Positions 1-7,601 are shown, counted from the stretch's first letter. The stretch: DNA of 15,181 bases from Desulfamplus sp. (GCA_015232935.1 JADFYT010000022.1:1-15181); one strand, 5' to 3'. Notes: generated from the sequence alone by a model not told the origin. A program made the numbers and translations.

Positions 1-2
1 CA

Positions 3-2366
3 TTTCATCAATTGGGAAAAAATATAGTTCCTGATGGTATCTACTCTGAAGTTACCCGCAACTATGGAGAGACCGCCCATGAGAAGGTAGGAGAGCTGTT
101 AAGCTCTCTTGTGTTTGCAGTGGCATCAGTCGTTGTGCTGCTTGCCTTTACTTTGGGATGGAAAGAGTCTTTGATTGTTGCCCTTGCGGTACCGATAAGT
201 TTTGCTCTCGCCCTGTTTGTAAATTTTCTTTTTGGTTACACCATCAACAGGGTTACTCTCTTTGCTCTTATTCTCTCTTTGGGATTGGTGGTTGATGACC
301 CGATAACCAATGTGGAAAATATTCAGCGTCACATTGTAAGTGGCGTTCTTGACCCGTTCAGGGCAACTTTAAGGGCTGTGGATGAGGTTCTGCCTCCTGT
401 CATAATGTCCACCCTTGCCATTGTTGTCTGTTTTGTCCCGTTATTCTTCATCACCGGCATGATGGGGCCATATATGGCCCCCATGGCAGCAAATGTGCCT
501 CTGACAATAGTATTTTCAATGGTTTGTGCACTTACTTTTGTTCCATGGTTATCATACATGCTTTTGAGATCATCAGCTCCTGAGCAGACCAAAACGATGC
601 TGCCTGAAATCACAAAACAGCCTTCAACATCAGTACAAACTTTATCTGAATCTGGAGTGCAAACTTTGTCTGAATCTGGAAATGATGACAAGGAGTCAAT
701 AAAATCAAAACTACTTTTCAAGGCATATAGTTTTATTCTGGAGCCTTTCCTGAATTCAGGGTTCAAGCGGTTTCTTCTCTTCTTATCCGTAATTATACTT
801 CTTCTGATTTCATGCTCGCTTGCTCTATTTCGTTATGTGCCTCTCAAGCTGCTCCCATTTGACAATAAAAACGAGTTCCAGATTGTTATTGACATGGATG
901 AAGGGACAACTCTTGAGCGAACAGATGCCGTAGTGCAGCAGTTTGAAGCGTACCTGAAAAACGTACCTGAAGTGACAACAATCATATCCTACACCGGAGA
1001 GGCGTCTCCGATGGATTTTAATGGCATGGTACGCCACTACTACCTTAGAAAAGGAAGTCACTATGCTGACATCAGGGTCAATCTTCTTCCAAAAGATCAA
1101 AGAGATCAGCAGAGCCATGCCATACTTCTTCGTCTCAGAAATGATCTTGAGGCAATTGCCAGAGAGCACAAAGCAAGAATATCTCTGGTAGAGGTGCCGC
1201 CCGGGCCTCCTGTGCTCTCCACTATTGTAGGTGAAATATATGCCCCTATGGATCTGCCTCATGATAAACTTGTGCAATCAGCAGATCACCTTAAAAAGAT
1301 CATGGCACAGGAACCTTTTGTAGTTGATATCAATGCCATGACCGAGGTTGATCACGAAAGGGTTGAGATTGTTATTGACAGGGAAAAAGCAGCTCTTCAT
1401 GGAATTGACACACGTACTGTAATATCAACCCTTGGTGGAGCTCTCAATGGTGCAGTTCCAGCCTTTGTCCACCTGCCAAGGGAGCGACAGCCCCTTAAAA
1501 TAAAGGTAACCATACCAAGACAGATGCGATCAGGCATTGCGGACATAAAAGCAATACCTGTAAAAGGGGCCAGCGGCAAAATGATCCCTCTTGCGGAACT
1601 TGTTGATGTCAAGGTTCTTGAAAATGAAAAGAGCATCTACCACAAAAACCTTGAAAGAGTTGTCTATGTGATGGCTGACACTGCCGGAAGAGCACCTGCC
1701 GAAGCCGTGCTTGACATGCAGTCCCGCCTTAAGGACGATCCCATGCCCTACAATACAAGGGTTGACTGGGCAGGCGAAGGGGAGTGGAAAATTACCATTG
1801 ATGTATTCAGGGATATGGGAATTGCCTTTGCTGCCGCATTGGTAGGTATCTATATTCTGCTTATAATCCAGTCAGGTTCATTTGTGATGCCTGTTCTTAT
1901 TATGATGGCTATACCCCTTACGCTTCTTGGAATAATGCCTGGATTCATGCTTTTAAATACTTTTGGAACATCTGCTGTTGGCAGCATTTCAGGAGCAGGA
2001 GGATTTGAAAATCCTGTTTTTTTCACTGCCACAAGCATGATAGGAATGATTGCTTTAGGAGGCATTGTGATAAGAAACTCTCTTGTATTGATTGAGTTCA
2101 TACAGGATGCGGTAAAGGATGGCACTCCATTCAAAGATGCAATTCTTCAAAGTGGTGCAATCAGAATGCGTCCTATTTTGCTTACCGCACTTACAACTGT
2201 AATCGGTGCCGTTCCTATCACACTTGATCCTGTATTTTCAGGGCTTGCATGGGCACTTATATTTGGATTGATCGCATCAACAGTATTTACTCTGGTAGTT
2301 ATCCCTGTAACATATTTTGTGATGTACAAAAATCAGCATTACGCTCTCAAGAGCAAACATATATAA
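3..2366 (+). CDS. RND-family efflux permease, C-terminal part (5' end outside window)
   Basis: Inner-membrane proton-driven efflux permease of the AcrB/HAE type, which normally works with a periplasmic adaptor and an outer-membrane channel. The frame is open to the window edge, so the TTG at 12 is not a real start. Numbering from that TTG, residues 30-110 hold several membrane helices ending in GLVVDDPITNVENIQRHI, the equivalent of the RND motif with the two proton-relay aspartates (D95, D96). A periplasmic porter/docking region follows (about 280-600), then the last helices, including GGIVIRNSLVLIEF, where R688 sits at the place of the AcrB TM10 lysine. By alignment of the Asp pair with AcrB, roughly 310 N-terminal residues are missing. 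Oddities are Pro directly after the Asp pair and an 8-residue duplication in the loop between the two halves. Substrate cannot be told. No terminator is evident after the stop. Confidence 0.93.
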   Translation, partial: FHQLGKNIVPDGIYSEVTRNYGETAHEKVGELLSSLVFAVASVVVLLAFTLGWKESLIVALAVPISFALALFVNFLFGYTINRVTLFALILSLGLVVDDPITNVENIQRHIVSGVLDPFRATLRAVDEVLPPVIMSTLAIVVCFVPLFFITGMMGPYMAPMAANVPLTIVFSMVCALTFVPWLSYMLLRSSAPEQTKTMLPEITKQPSTSVQTLSESGVQTLSESGNDDKESIKSKLLFKAYSFILEPFLNSGFKRFLLFLSVIILLLISCSLALFRYVPLKLLPFDNKNEFQIVIDMDEGTTLERTDAVVQQFEAYLKNVPEVTTIISYTGEASPMDFNGMVRHYYLRKGSHYADIRVNLLPKDQRDQQSHAILLRLRNDLEAIAREHKARISLVEVPPGPPVLSTIVGEIYAPMDLPHDKLVQSADHLKKIMAQEPFVVDINAMTEVDHERVEIVIDREKAALHGIDTRTVISTLGGALNGAVPAFVHLPRERQPLKIKVTIPRQMRSGIADIKAIPVKGASGKMIPLAELVDVKVLENEKSIYHKNLERVVYVMADTAGRAPAEAVLDMQSRLKDDPMPYNTRVDWAGEGEWKITIDVFRDMGIAFAAALVGIYILLIIQSGSFVMPVLIMMAIPLTLLGIMPGFMLLNTFGTSAVGSISGAGGFENPVFFTATSMIGMIALGGIVIRNSLVLIEFIQDAVKDGTPFKDAILQSGAIRMRPILLTALTTVIGAVPITLDPVFSGLAWALIFGLIASTVFTLVVIPVTYFVMYKNQHYALKSKHI
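633..680 (+). repeat. 24-bp tandem duplication inside the RND gene
   Basis: Two adjacent 24-bp units (633-656 and 657-680) differ at two positions and encode VQTLSESG twice. They lie in the hydrophilic linker between the two transmembrane halves, which is cytoplasmic in AcrB-type pumps, so the frame is kept and function is probably unaffected. Confidence 0.8.
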
Positions 2367-2424
2367 AAAAATTGAATTATCAGACCTGCTGCAAAATTCA
2401 TTGTTGATCCAGTAAGTAATAGCC

Positions 2425-2597
2425 TAAAACGGACTCTTTACAGTGTTTTGTGATTTTAGGGATAACTAATTGATTTATATCACTAAAAAATTGGACATTC
2501 AAAAATCAAGAAAAATGGGCATCTGGGTTTCAAGAAGCCCCATATTATGGGTAAATAGAATGTCCAATTATTCAAACGCTGTAAAGAGTCCGTAAAA
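2425..2597. mobile_element. MITE-like nested palindrome with 5-bp target duplication
   Basis: The outer inverted repeats CGGACTCTTTACAGTGTTT (2430-2448) and AAACGCTGTAAAGAGTCCG (2574-2592) match except at one position. An inner perfect 10-bp pair, TTGGACATTC (2491-2500) and GAATGTCCAA (2558-2567), and a central small stem around GGGTTT...AAGCCC (2525-2540) lie inside. TAAAA occurs directly on both outer sides (2425-2429 and 2593-2597), as expected for a target-site duplication. It has no coding capacity. It may be a non-autonomous element moved by a transposase in trans. It also occupies most of the gap after the RND gene, where a terminator might be expected. Confidence 0.65.
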
Positions 2598-2627
2598 ATT
2601 TCTTTCCGTTACTCAAATCATAATTAC

Positions 2628-2656
2628 TTGATATTATTATCATATTGAAATATAGA
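2628..2656 (+). promoter_or_regulatory. Possible sigma70 promoter for the STAS-like gene
   Basis: TTGATA (2628-2633) and TATAGA (2651-2656) are separated by exactly 17 bp. This would give a leader of about 100 nt before the ATG at 2763. The -10 match is only moderate. Confidence 0.35.
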
Positions 2657-2762
2657 TGCGGGCAAAAATTTTAGTACTGCTACTTTTAATCAAGGATTGT
2701 AAAATCCAGTTTTGCAGAAAACCCATCCAGTATCACAAACATGACAAGAAAGATTATTGGAA

Positions 2763-3155
2763 ATGAAATTTACTCTAAGCCTAAATCAAGGCTACCTTGA
2801 ACTGAAAATATCCGGGAATTATGATAGCAAAAAGATAGTACCGTTGATTAATGAATTGATCTCTCATGAGAAATGGGCAGAAGGGTCTATGGTTCTGATT
2901 GATGAAACAGAACTGAATCTTGAGCAACTTGACTATGATGGAGTTGACGATATCGTCAGCACATTTGAGAAACATAAAGAAAAGTTTAAAGCAACGAAGT
3001 TTGCAATTTTTGTGGGTAGAGATATTGAGTATGGCATCAACCGAATGTGGGAATCGTTGTCAAATGAGAAAACAGATATAAACGCAAATGTATTTAGAGC
3101 CAGGGATAAAGCAATTGAATGGCTTTTGAAAAATCAGTTGTTGATGGGCAAATAA
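2763..3155 (+). CDS. Small STAS/SpoIIAA-like protein (hypothetical)
   Basis: A soluble protein of about 130 residues with no signal peptide or membrane helix. The pattern is an early beta hairpin (LELKISGNYD), then a helix (LINELISHEKW), a core strand (SMVLIDETEL), a helix (DDIVSTFEKH), another strand (KFAIFVGRDIEYG), and a C-terminal helical tail with FRARDKAIEWLL. This order resembles SpoIIAA-like/STAS-type domains, which bind partner proteins or small ligands rather than catalyse. I assign the fold by pattern only. ATG at 2763 is preferred over the in-frame TTG at 2757 because AAGAAAG at about 2747-2752 is better spaced for it. The next gene follows in the same direction, so co-transcription is possible, but a candidate cassette boundary lies between them. 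Confidence 0.6.
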   Translation: MKFTLSLNQGYLELKISGNYDSKKIVPLINELISHEKWAEGSMVLIDETELNLEQLDYDGVDDIVSTFEKHKEKFKATKFAIFVGRDIEYGINRMWESLSNEKTDINANVFRARDKAIEWLLKNQLLMGK

Positions 3156-3242
3156 TGCAGCAGCCGTTATTTTTTAGGGTGGCTTTGCGGTATTTCATTG
3201 CGACTGCCGCACTTATTAATTGTCCACTGGAGGAATCAGCCT

Positions 3243-4133
3243 TTGCATTATTATCTTGACATAAGAACACTATCTTTTTCTTCAGGCATAATTAGCCTTA
3301 TCCTTTGCGTTTGCATGCTCTATATTTCTCGCAGCCGGAAGACATACAATGGTTTTACACAATGGACAATTGCATCTATTCTGAATTGTTTTGGCCTGGT
3401 ACTCCTGAGTCTGAGAAATATCCTTCCTGACTTCATCACACTCGTTATTGCGAACACGCTTATTGTAGCAGCCAATGGATTTATTGCTTATGGAATAGAA
3501 GCTTTTTCAGGCAGCACGAGAAGAATGTGGCTGTTTATATTGTTTGCGGTCTCCTTATTTGTTTCATTTTCATACTTTACTTATTACAGCCGGAATTTGA
3601 ACGCATGTATAGTTATCATCTCTGCAATCCTGGCAATACTTTATGCGTACTGCGGCTATATTATCCATATTTATACTCCAAGATTATTAAATGTCCAAAA
3701 CATGTTTTTGACGGTTGTATTCACGATTCAAGCTATCTGGTTTGCATTGCGTATTATTCCGACTGTTTTTATTGAAGGTATTATCGTTGACTTCATGAAG
3801 GCTTCAGCCGTTCACGGTATAACTATCATGGTCTTCTTTGGAGGGAATATCTTTGTCACAATAGGTCTAATCGCTCTCAATTTTCAAAGAGTCGAGATTG
3901 AACTTTTGACATCAATGGATGAGATCAAAACATTAAGAGGAATTATTCCCATCTGTGCATCTTGCAAAAAAATCAGGGATGATAAAGGAATATGGGAACA
4001 GATCGAAACATATATCAGGGCTCACTCTGATGCGGAATTCAGCCATGGCATTTGTCCGGAATGTATCAAAAGTCTTTATCCAGAATATACCGATGGCAAA
4101 TATACGGATGATGATAAAAAAGCAGTAATTTAA
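3243..4133 (+). CDS. Multi-pass membrane sensor protein with C-terminal CxxC...CPxC module
   Basis: Integral membrane protein, about 296 aa from TTG 3243. I chose this start because GGAGG at 3229-3233 lies 9 bp upstream; the longer TTG start at 3198 has no ribosome site. The N-terminal region (about residues 8-220) holds around seven hydrophobic segments and resembles the 7TM regions found before GGDEF or kinase domains. A short helix (VEIELLTSMDEIKTLRGIIP) then leads to a C-terminal module with CASC (238-241) and CPEC (271-274), which could bind a metal. In Desulfobacterota this tail often ends PAS, kinase or receiver proteins. There is no GGDEF, kinase or phosphatase domain, so the protein may sense or scaffold without its own output. 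Its stop codon lies inside an attC-like hairpin, hinting that it is a gene cassette. Confidence 0.75.
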   Translation: MHYYLDIRTLSFSSGIISLILCVCMLYISRSRKTYNGFTQWTIASILNCFGLVLLSLRNILPDFITLVIANTLIVAANGFIAYGIEAFSGSTRRMWLFILFAVSLFVSFSYFTYYSRNLNACIVIISAILAILYAYCGYIIHIYTPRLLNVQNMFLTVVFTIQAIWFALRIIPTVFIEGIIVDFMKASAVHGITIMVFFGGNIFVTIGLIALNFQRVEIELLTSMDEIKTLRGIIPICASCKKIRDDKGIWEQIETYIRAHSDAEFSHGICPECIKSLYPEYTDGKYTDDDKKAVI

Positions 4134-4186
4134 CATGCCAATTCAGCCGACGCAAAAAGCAGCACGGCTGATTAGCGGCGTTATCA
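4128..4186 (+). other. attC-like recombination site (integron cassette end)
   Basis: ATTTAAC (4128-4134) fits the attC R'' consensus RYYYAAC and overlaps the TAA stop of the preceding gene. GTTATCA (4180-4186) is an R'-like site, matching GTTRRRY in its first four positions only. Between them, AATTCAGCCG (about 4139-4148) pairs with CGGCTGATT (about 4165-4173) except for one unpaired T, recalling the extrahelical base of attC L''. GCC then pairs with GGC, and TAAC with GTTA. The order AGCCGACGC...GCACGGCT resembles short attC sites of aadA-type cassettes. No integron integrase is in the window. A plain hairpin, possibly a terminator without a T-tract, is the alternative. Confidence 0.5.
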
Positions 4187-4235
4187 AAATCCCAAAATCA
4201 TTGATTTTTCTGTATTCGATAAGTGTGAATATAAT

Positions 4236-5390
4236 TTACGGATTTCGTTTGTCTTTTAAAATATTATTTGAGATGACAATCCTCTGAATCTCCGAGGTTC
4301 CCTCATAAATGGTAAATACCCTTGAATCCCGATAATATCTTTCCACATCATAATCTTTTGTAAAACCATATCCTCCATGCAGTTGTACCGCCCTTGCAGT
4401 AATCTGGTTTACCATTTCAGATGCAAACAGCTTTGCCATTGATGCCTGGGTGGTGAATTTTTCCTTTCTGTCCTTCATTGCAGCGGCTGACAGGACAAGT
4501 TGCCTTGCAGCCTCAATCTGGGTTGCCATATCCGCAATCTGCCATCTTATGCCCTGATGCTTTGAGATCGCACATCCAAACTGTTTTCTCTGTTTTGTAT
4601 ATCGAATTGATGCATCAAAGGCAGCTTGAGCAACTCCAAGTGACTGGGCAGCAATGCCTATCCGCCCGCCGTCAAGACCGGACATCGCGATTTTAAAACC
4701 ATCACCCTCCTTGCCAAGAATATTATCAGCGGGAATCCGGCAGTTCTCGAAAATAAGGTCTGTGGTATCTGAAGCCCTTAAACCCATTTTGTCTTCGATA
4801 TGGCCGACACTGAATCCGGCCAGACCCTTGGGCACCAGAAATGCGCTTATGCCCCGGTGTCCTGCTTTTTCATCGGTTTTTGCGGTAACAATAGTCACAC
4901 TGCAATTTTGTCCTGATGTTATGAATCTTTTGGTTCCGTTCAGGATATATTCGCCTTTATCCTGTACCGCTGTTGTACTCTGATTTACCGGATCTGAGCC
5001 GGCCTCCGGCTCTGTCAGGGCAAAAGCACCTATTATTTTTCCTGAAGCAAGAGGAATCAGGTATTTTTCTTTTTGTTCCCGGGTACCGTACTTTAAAATG
5101 CTTTCACAGACAATGGAGTTCTGAACCGACATGACCACCGAAGTGGACGCGCATGAGTAAGCAATTTCCGAAAGGGCAAGAACATAAGAGATGGTATCTG
5201 CCCCTTCACCTCCGTACTCAGGCGGTATCATCATGCCCATCAGACCCAGCTCTCCCATCTGTTTAAAATTTTTTGCAGGGAACTCCTTGGTTTTATCCCG
5301 TTCGGCAGCAGTGGGCGCTACAACCTTTCTGGAAAACTCCCTGACCATGCTTTGAATCATCAACTGTTCATCTGTTAAATTAAATAACAT
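4236..5390 (-). CDS. Acyl-CoA dehydrogenase (short-chain/butyryl-CoA type)
   Basis: FAD flavoenzyme of 384 aa, the normal length for the family. It oxidises an acyl-CoA to the trans-2-enoyl-CoA and passes electrons to electron-transfer flavoprotein in the cytoplasm. The N-terminal helical domain (1-120) is followed by the beta domain with AFALTEPEAGSD (122-133), and by the C-terminal helical domain with RKQFG (268-272) and LHGGYGF (337-343). The motif IYEGTSEIQ (361-369) carries the expected catalytic base E363. Substrate chain length cannot be fixed from sequence; overall features fit the butyryl/short-chain branch. ATG 5390 has GGAGG 9 bp upstream (5400-5404 on the complement). It lies 70 bp after the XRE-cupin gene on the same strand, so that regulator probably controls it, in fatty-acid, branched-chain or aromatic degradation. 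Confidence 0.92.
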   Translation of the reverse strand: MLFNLTDEQLMIQSMVREFSRKVVAPTAAERDKTKEFPAKNFKQMGELGLMGMMIPPEYGGEGADTISYVLALSEIAYSCASTSVVMSVQNSIVCESILKYGTREQKEKYLIPLASGKIIGAFALTEPEAGSDPVNQSTTAVQDKGEYILNGTKRFITSGQNCSVTIVTAKTDEKAGHRGISAFLVPKGLAGFSVGHIEDKMGLRASDTTDLIFENCRIPADNILGKEGDGFKIAMSGLDGGRIGIAAQSLGVAQAAFDASIRYTKQRKQFGCAISKHQGIRWQIADMATQIEAARQLVLSAAAMKDRKEKFTTQASMAKLFASEMVNQITARAVQLHGGYGFTKDYDVERYYRDSRVFTIYEGTSEIQRIVISNNILKDKRNP

Positions 5391-5460
5391 CTATTTGTGC
5401 CTCCGGATTGGATTTCATGGAATAATTGGCATTTCAAGGGTCATTGAAGAATTTGGCAGT

Positions 5461-6009
5461 TCAGGGGGTATAAACCACAACTATCAACTCGGCATCAGTA
5501 TCACCCACATTTTTAAGATCATGCTTGATACCGGAATTAAAGTGGAGAGACTCACCTGTTTTCAAGCGGTTTACATGTTCTCCCACGGTTATCTCGACCT
5601 CTCCGCTCAACACATAGGAGAACTCCTCGCCCTCATGCTGGAATCCAACGCCCTTATGTGACTTGCCAGCCTCTATAGCAATACGAAAGGCTTTAAGATG
5701 CTTGTTTTCAGCTCCGGAAGTCAAAGGCGTGTAAGCATAATTGTCTGTTCTTTTGGTATAGGCTTTAATTCGTTCTTCAGTTGTATCTTCCTGTTCTTTA
5801 AGCAAAAAGCCTGAATCAACACCTAATGCCCGTGAAATCTGAAGAAGTGTTCCAACTGGTGGTCTTTTCTTGCCAGATTCAACCTTCTCTATAAACTCCA
5901 GGGACAATCCGGTCTCGTTTGCTATAAAATCCAGGGATAGATTTTTTTCAAGGCGTATTTGTTTTATCTTGATTCCAATTGGAACCAGCTCATCTTTTTT
6001 TTTTGGCAT
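5461..6009 (-). CDS. XRE-family regulator with C-terminal cupin domain
   Basis: Transcription regulator of 182 aa. Residues about 10-64 form an XRE helix-turn-helix (IKQIRLEKNLSLDFIANETG and SLEFIEKVESGKKRPPVGTL). Residues about 108-178 form a small cupin barrel with FQHEGEEFSYVLSGEVEITV and a later HFNSGIKHDL segment, whose His/Glu could hold a metal or line a ligand pocket. ATG 6009 is chosen over the in-frame TTG 6021 because GAGGGA lies just before it. It is the first gene of a pair with the acyl-CoA dehydrogenase, so it likely senses an acyl-CoA or related ligand; that is inference. The upstream region holds a direct repeat and a palindromic site that could be operators, possibly for autoregulation. 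Confidence 0.88.
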   Translation of the reverse strand: MPKKKDELVPIGIKIKQIRLEKNLSLDFIANETGLSLEFIEKVESGKKRPPVGTLLQISRALGVDSGFLLKEQEDTTEERIKAYTKRTDNYAYTPLTSGAENKHLKAFRIAIEAGKSHKGVGFQHEGEEFSYVLSGEVEITVGEHVNRLKTGESLHFNSGIKHDLKNVGDTDAELIVVVYTP

Positions 6010-6088
6010 AAATTCCCTCAATTATTTTAAGGGCCACTGAACTTATGATCTTATTGACACAGACTCAAGTCCAGTGATCCTTTGGTCT

Positions 6089-6136
6089 CTTCAAATATTG
6101 CTAAACTTCTTCTGTTGCTGAATTCCTTCAAATATT
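6089..6136. repeat. 11-bp direct repeat upstream of the XRE-cupin gene
   Basis: CTTCAAATATT occurs at 6089-6099 and again at 6126-6136, exactly 37 bp apart (AATATTTGAAG when read toward the regulator gene). Two identical sites in front of a regulator gene are candidate binding sites for that regulator. Confidence 0.4.
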
Positions 6137-6137
6137 C

Positions 6138-6155
6138 CGAACGAACACTCAGTCA
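6138..6155 (-). promoter_or_regulatory. Candidate operator resembling TetR-type fatty-acid sites
   Basis: On the minus strand the site reads TGACTGAGTGTTCGTTCG, which follows the spacing GA-N2-GA-N4-TC-N2-TC typical of operators of TetR-type fatty-acid regulators. It lies about 130 bp before the XRE-cupin start, beside a TATA-rich stretch (6155-6175) that could hold a -10 box. No TetR gene is in the window. Confidence 0.35.
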
Positions 6156-6192
6156 TATAATGTTAATAAAAAAAATCTGGCTATTATTGTAA

Positions 6193-6215
6193 ATCCACGT
6201 CCTGTGGGCGTGGAT
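6193..6215. other. Single hairpin ATCCACG/CGTGGAT
   Basis: A 7-bp perfect stem, ATCCACG (6193-6199) and CGTGGAT (6209-6215), with a 9-nt loop, followed by AAGTCG. It resembles one type I-E CRISPR repeat, but there is no second copy in the window. It could equally be a weak transcript hairpin between ilvE and the XRE gene. Confidence 0.35.
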
Positions 6216-6284
6216 AAGTCGATTAGAGAGATTCTTGCAATTAATTTTTTAAGATCGGGTGTCTGTTCAGCATCAAGAATATTT

Positions 6285-6345
6285 TACCATGAAAATGAAC
6301 TCTGGTTTTCATGGTTCGGGATGGCTAAAAATAAAAACAGCCATG
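6285..6345 (+). repeat. Dispersed palindromic repeat, copy A
   Basis: ACCATGAAAA (6286-6295) and TTTTCATGGT (6306-6315) form a perfect 10-bp inverted repeat with a 10-nt loop, followed by TTCGGG and, after 19 nt, GCCATG. The same arrangement recurs at 12971 (plus strand) and 9208 (minus strand). This copy lies in the gap after the ilvE stop codon. Confidence 0.7.
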
Positions 6346-6379
6346 TCAGTTTACGCTAAAACACTTTTAACATTTGTGT

Positions 6380-7444
6380 CTATAACACTTTTTCGATCCA
6401 GTTTTCCGTATCTTCTGCCCTTCCGTACTGGATATCTGTGATGGCGTTGTTAAACTTTACAGCGATCTCTCCGGGTTTGCCATCACCTATATTCATGATC
6501 CTGTCACCGTAACGGATCTCCCCAACCGGAGATATGACAGCCGCTGTTCCTGAACCGAAAACCTCCCGCAAAGTACCGTTTTTGTGTGCTTCAACAAGCT
6601 CATCCAGACTTATTTTCCTTTCAGATACCTTCATGCCCCATTTCTTGCCAAGATGCAGTACCGAGTCTCTTGTGACTCCGGGAAGAATGCTGCCATTCAG
6701 CACCGGTGTGACAAGTTCGTTGTTGATTACAAAGAAGATATTCATCGCACCAACCTCCTCAATGTATTTGAGTTCAACGCCATCAAGCCACAGAACCTGG
6801 GCATATCCCAGTTTTTTTGCCTTTTCAGATGCGTACAGGCTTGCAGCGTAATTGACAGCAGCCTTGTATTCACCAACTCCGCCCCTTACAGCTCTGACAT
6901 ATTCGGTGGATATCCAGATTTTTACGGGATTGAAACCCTCCGCATAATACGCACCAACAGGAGACAAAATAACAAAATAACGGTATGTGTGTGATGCCCT
7001 CACTCCAAGGAACGGGTCTGTGGCTATGATTGTCGGCCTTATGTAAAGAGATGTTCCGGGAGTTTCAGGTATCCACTGCTTTTCAACTTTCAAAAGGGTC
7101 TTGAGAGACTCTAACGCAAATGTCTCGTCTATCTCAGGTATGCACATGCCTCTTGCAGACTTGTTGAAACGCTTGAAATTTTCTCTTGGTCTGAAGAGCT
7201 GAATCTCTCCATCAGATGTTTTGTATGCTTTCATCCCCTCAAATATAGCCTGTCCATAGTGGAACATCATGGTTGCAGGAGAGAGAGAAAAGTTCTCAAA
7301 AGGTTCAATACGGGGATTATGCCACCCTTTTTCAGGGTTATAATCCATGTTTAACATATGGTCAGTAAACAGTGTTCCAAAGCCTAAGGACGAATCAGCG
7401 GGTCTTTTACCTTTTTGCTCTTTTTCTCTTATGGTTATTTCCAA
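6380..7444 (-). CDS. ilvE: Branched-chain amino acid aminotransferase
   Basis: PLP-dependent class IV aminotransferase of 354 aa, matching the longer (BCAT2-like) branch. It interconverts leucine, isoleucine and valine with their 2-keto acids using glutamate/2-oxoglutarate. Visible motifs are FHYGQAIFEGMKAY (61-74), FRPRENFKRFNKSA (84-97), IRPTIIATDPFLGV (135-148), and GGVGEYKAAVNYAASL with the predicted PLP lysine K194. WLDGVELKYIEEVGAMNIFF (219-238) and EVFGSGTAAVISPVG (294-308) complete the active site. TTG 7444 is the start: GGAGG at 7453-7457 lies 8 bp upstream, while an out-of-frame ATG at 7449 stops after four codons. The 300-bp leader has a long inverted repeat. It follows alaC on the same strand but a terminator-like hairpin lies between. 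Confidence 0.93.
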   Translation of the reverse strand: MEITIREKEQKGKRPADSSLGFGTLFTDHMLNMDYNPEKGWHNPRIEPFENFSLSPATMMFHYGQAIFEGMKAYKTSDGEIQLFRPRENFKRFNKSARGMCIPEIDETFALESLKTLLKVEKQWIPETPGTSLYIRPTIIATDPFLGVRASHTYRYFVILSPVGAYYAEGFNPVKIWISTEYVRAVRGGVGEYKAAVNYAASLYASEKAKKLGYAQVLWLDGVELKYIEEVGAMNIFFVINNELVTPVLNGSILPGVTRDSVLHLGKKWGMKVSERKISLDELVEAHKNGTLREVFGSGTAAVISPVGEIRYGDRIMNIGDGKPGEIAVKFNNAITDIQYGRAEDTENWIEKVL

Positions 7445-7480
7445 TTCATTTACCTCCGTAGTGTTCTTTCAAGGTTTGGC

Positions 7481-7533
7481 TGTCGGGTATAAAACCACTT
7501 GAAACATTAAATTTCCTAAAAAACCACCCGACA
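7481..7533 (-). promoter_or_regulatory. Inverted repeat in the ilvE leader
   Basis: TGTCGGGT (7481-7488) and ACCCGACA (7526-7533) are perfect 8-bp arms around a 37-nt loop. AAAACCAC also occurs next to both arms as a direct repeat. It lies 24 bp before the ilvE ribosome site, so it could be an operator or a transcript structure controlling ilvE. The mechanism is not known. Confidence 0.4.
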
Positions 7534-7570
7534 CTTTAAACTTGAAGAAACAGTAGTTTAATAAAATGTG

Positions 7571-7601
7571 GCAGGAGAAACCTGTCGGTTTTCCCTCCTG
7601 C
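7571..7601 (-). terminator. Terminator-like hairpin between alaC and ilvE
   Basis: GCAGGAG (7571-7577) pairs with CTCCTGC (7595-7601), and inside AAACC (7578-7582) pairs with GGTTT (7587-7591) around a 4-nt loop, with three unpaired bases. On the minus strand it is followed by CCACATTTTATT, a weak T-tract. It may end alaC transcription, or act as an attenuator before ilvE. Confidence 0.45.

Noticed and set aside
329..766. 145-aa minus-strand frame opposite the RND gene
   Set aside because: Shadow of the RND coding sequence, with the 24-bp duplication simply mirrored in it.
3100..3172. A second attC site after the STAS-like gene
   Set aside because: GTTATTT at 3166 could be a junction, but I find no R'' box or paired L''/L' arms before it.
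6180..6260. CRISPR array
   Set aside because: Only one repeat-like hairpin; no second unit and no spacers.
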